From the NCBI GenBank assembly GCA_017311185.1, contig JAESUZ010004795.1, positions 62,001 to 126,000 on the forward strand: 64,000 bases of DNA. Direction: 5' to 3'. The position numbers were made by a program, and so were the translations under genes. Origin of the DNA: Proteles cristata cristata. Lineage: Eukaryota; Chordata; Mammalia; Carnivora; Hyaenidae. How positions within the stretch are numbered: position 1 is the first letter of the stretch; every line of letters starts with the position of its first letter. Shown one piece after another: positions 61,538 to 64,000 of the stretch. The notes under the pieces are model-generated. The model made no database searches. It was not told where the DNA came from and saw only the letters and a list, made by a program, of their open reading frames with translations.

Positions 61538-61753
61538 CTTTTTTTTTTAATTAATGTTTATTCATTTTTGGAGAGAGACAAAGAGAGAAGGGGTGGGGGA
61601 GGGGCAGAGAGAGAGGGAGACACAGAATCTGAAGCAGGCTGCAGACTTTGAGCTGTCAGCAGAGAGCCCAGTGCAGGGCTTCAACCCACCAACTATGAAA
61701 TCATGACCTGAGCAGAAGTCAGCTACTTAACCGACGGAGCCACCCAAGTGCCC
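61538..61753 (-). mobile_element. CAN-SINE, minus
   Basis: TGTATTTGGTTAA before and TGTATTTGGTTAG after. Confidence 0.95.
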
Positions 61754-61771
61754 TGTATTTGGTTAGTTATG

Positions 61772-61987
61772 TTTTTTTTTTAATTTTTTGATAGTTTCTT
61801 TCTGATACCAAGAGAGATGGAGCACAAATGCGGGAGGGGCAGAGAAAGAGGGAGACCCAGAATCTAAAACAAGCTCCAGGCTCTAAGCTGTCTGCACAGA
61901 ACCCGATGCAGGGCTTGAATCCACAGACAGCAAGATCATGACCTGAGCTGAAGTTGGATGCCCAACCGACTGAGCCACCCAGGTGTC
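61772..61987 (-). mobile_element. CAN-SINE, minus, tandem with the previous one
   Basis: TAGTTTCTTTCTGATACC worn tail, ending GCCACCCAGGTGTC. Followed by a third copy of the target word, TGTATATTTGGCTAA. Confidence 0.9.
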
Positions 61988-64000
61988 TGTATATTTGGCT
62001 AATTTTGAATGTGGACTCTCCATGGACATCCCAGGAATAGAAGATGGGATGCTTTGGGTTACCGTGGAAGCACTGTTTTAACCAGAAAGGTGAAATGGAT
62101 TCATTTAGTTGTACATCCTCTGCTCTCCTAGATCTGAGTCTGACCTCAAGACCTTGTCAACATCAACTTGGGCCACTCAGTAGGTAGAGCTGCCAGGAAA
62201 CCTGTTCTCTGAGGTGTTCTGAGAAGGAAGGACCAGGGACTGACTGTGGAGGCATGGAGGGCAATTTCATGGCCTACCAGGTCATTTTTGACAGAATCTG
62301 AAGGGAAAATTCAGTTAGGATTTGCAAGCTCCATTTAGGCCTACGGTTTCTCCCCAAAGCAAATTCAGGGGCATCTGACCTCTGTGCCCACAATGTTGGC
62401 CCCAAATTATGGATCAGGAATCCGAGTGGAGGTGGTGTCTTAGAAGGGCCGCTGGAGGTGGGAATGATGCGCCTGGTTGAGCCAAGCTTCACGGCTGGTG
62501 CTGTGGAGCCCTGGGCAGGTGAAAGAAGCACGTGCCTGCAGGTTTTGGTCCTGAGGGGGCGGTCTGTGCAACCAGTCCCCTGTGTGCATGTGCAGCACTG
62601 GGTGGAAACCTCTATCTGCACAGGTGATGAGGGGAGTCATTACCCAGAGTAAAGTCTGGGCAAGTGAGGGTACAGTTTCACTGGTGTCTTCGGCACCAGT
62701 GCAAAAGTGAGTGGTGAGGGGCAGCGAAAGATGTCACACTGACTCTTCTGCCCACAGTGCAAGTGGGCAGGAATGTCGAATAGGCCTTGTGAGGAAAGTG
62801 GTCAAAATGGAAGGTGATACCGTGAGGTAGTAAATGATGAGCTGATGTACATTCGCATTTTCAAGGGTTAATTTGATCATTTAATTGATCTATTGAGATG
62901 TTTAGGCATGTTCCACTTGTAGGAGGCAGTGGTAAGGTTTTGACAGAGAGGAGGTGGAAGCAGAGGAAGGAGAGTGTTGGATTGCAAACACCTTAAGCAT
63001 TTCCTGTATGTTTGGAAGGCCTAGTTGACTGATTGTTCTTAAGTTCATTTTCTATTGCTCCAGTGCAGTGACTGCTAATTTAGTCTCCGTTTCCTTACAA
63101 AGGCTTCCATGGCATTAGAATCACCTAGGCTATGGCTTCCCTATTGAACTGTGGAAACCTAGTTGGTAGGATATTATGTTGTGTTTGTTTTAAATCGGTT
63201 TGCAAGGAAAATCTAAAGATAGTCCAACCACGGTAAAAATGCACAGTCATGATGAGGTAGCAGTGTCGTCTCCTAGAACCACCCTGTTAAGTCACATGTG
63301 TACACACCAAAGATCACATTTTATGATGTGTGTGACAGCAGGATACAGGTATGTTCAACTAGGGAAGCGTACAAACAAGTATCTGTATGAACCTAAACGT
63401 CTTCTTAACATTACTGTGGCGTATGTTGTGGTTTTTTTATGTGTGTGTGAGGTCCATGTCTACTGGTGTGAAAATACCACCTTCAAGTAGCATTAAAAAA
63501 AGGAATTTGATTGAGAATAAGTTTGTGACAATATTTACATAAACATTGAACCAAGCACAGGATATTTAGTACTTATGTATTAAACAATTTCGAATGCAAT
63601 TAAACATACTCTGAATTTGCATAAGAGGGAGGATCCACCTTTACTAGAAAAATGGTGATGTCTGAAGATCAAACTATTGTTGGTCGGCAGAAATCAATGG
63701 TTTTTACTTTATTTAAATAGTCTTATAAGCATAGAGTTTATAATTTTTGTTATCATTAATGATATGCCTAATGTAGTTATTTTCTATCACTACCATAACC
63801 AATCATCATGTATTTAGGAGCTAATAAAAACACAGTTGTTTGTTAGTAACTGAATTTCAGTGGACTTGGCTTTACTTTCTGTTAAGGGTCTTGTGTGGTT
63901 GAAAACGAGGTTTTCATGAAGCTGTATCTTCTGGGTCACCACCCTCATTCTTATATCCTCATGTATGCACAACCACTAATGGGCTGATTTAATATTTTTT
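61988..64000. other. No gene recognised, 2 kb
   Basis: Downstream of unit 4. No finger exon or clear repeat seen on either strand. Short frames at 62,274-62,652 overlap on both strands, and one at 63,200-63,490 lacks known motifs. Any unit 4 finger exon would have to lie beyond the window. Confidence 0.35.

Overview
The window is mammalian nuclear DNA, almost certainly from a cat-family carnivore. About 60 copies of a tRNA-Lys-derived CAN-SINE (head GGGGCGCCTGGGTGGCT, tail AATAAATAAA plus poly-A) are spread over both strands. A full-length carnivore-type LINE-1 and several truncated ones are also present. There is no bacterial-type gene organisation.

The gene content is one KRAB/C2H2 zinc-finger (KRAB-ZNF) cluster. 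Only one unit can still encode a full protein. Unit 1 runs on the minus strand from 23.94 kb down to 4.57 kb: a start exon (MARSQ), a 127-bp KRAB-A exon, a 96-bp KRAB-B exon and a long exon with 18 canonical fingers. All junctions have consensus splice sites and one phase, giving a predicted 827-residue protein. Its finger array is cut by a GAA-to-TAA stop inside what was finger 19, and the downstream fingers (about 3.9-4.57 kb) have decayed. Unit 2 (minus, 29.5-33.2 kb) is a direct paralogue with a frameshifted KRAB-A and no start codon. A degenerate finger exon lies on the plus strand at 34.4-35.8 kb. Unit 3 (plus, 44.1-48.3 kb) is an inverted paralogue of unit 1 with many inactivating lesions. 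Unit 4 (plus, 57.9-61.0 kb) has a CpG-rich upstream region, a MAASQ start exon and a decayed KRAB-B, but no visible KRAB-A or finger exon.

Between the exons nearly everything is transposon. A 7-kb LINE-1 (9.02-16.07 kb) sits antisense in the last intron of unit 1 with an 11-bp target duplication; the matching site in unit 3 is empty, so it arrived after the duplication. A 4.5-kb truncated LINE-1 lies at 39.1-43.6 kb. A solo LTR (38.17-38.60 kb) sits inside a SINE with a 4-bp target duplication, and two more LTR-like segments are likely. Older LINE-1 tails, MER5-like DNA-transposon fragments and simple repeats fill the rest.

If expressed, the unit 1 product would be a nuclear DNA-binding repressor: the KRAB box recruits TRIM28/KAP1 and the fingers choose the DNA target. 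The other units look like by-products of family turnover. I found no sign of a new type of system. The most informative signals are the tripled identical fingers, the truncating stop, and the transposons that order the duplications in time.
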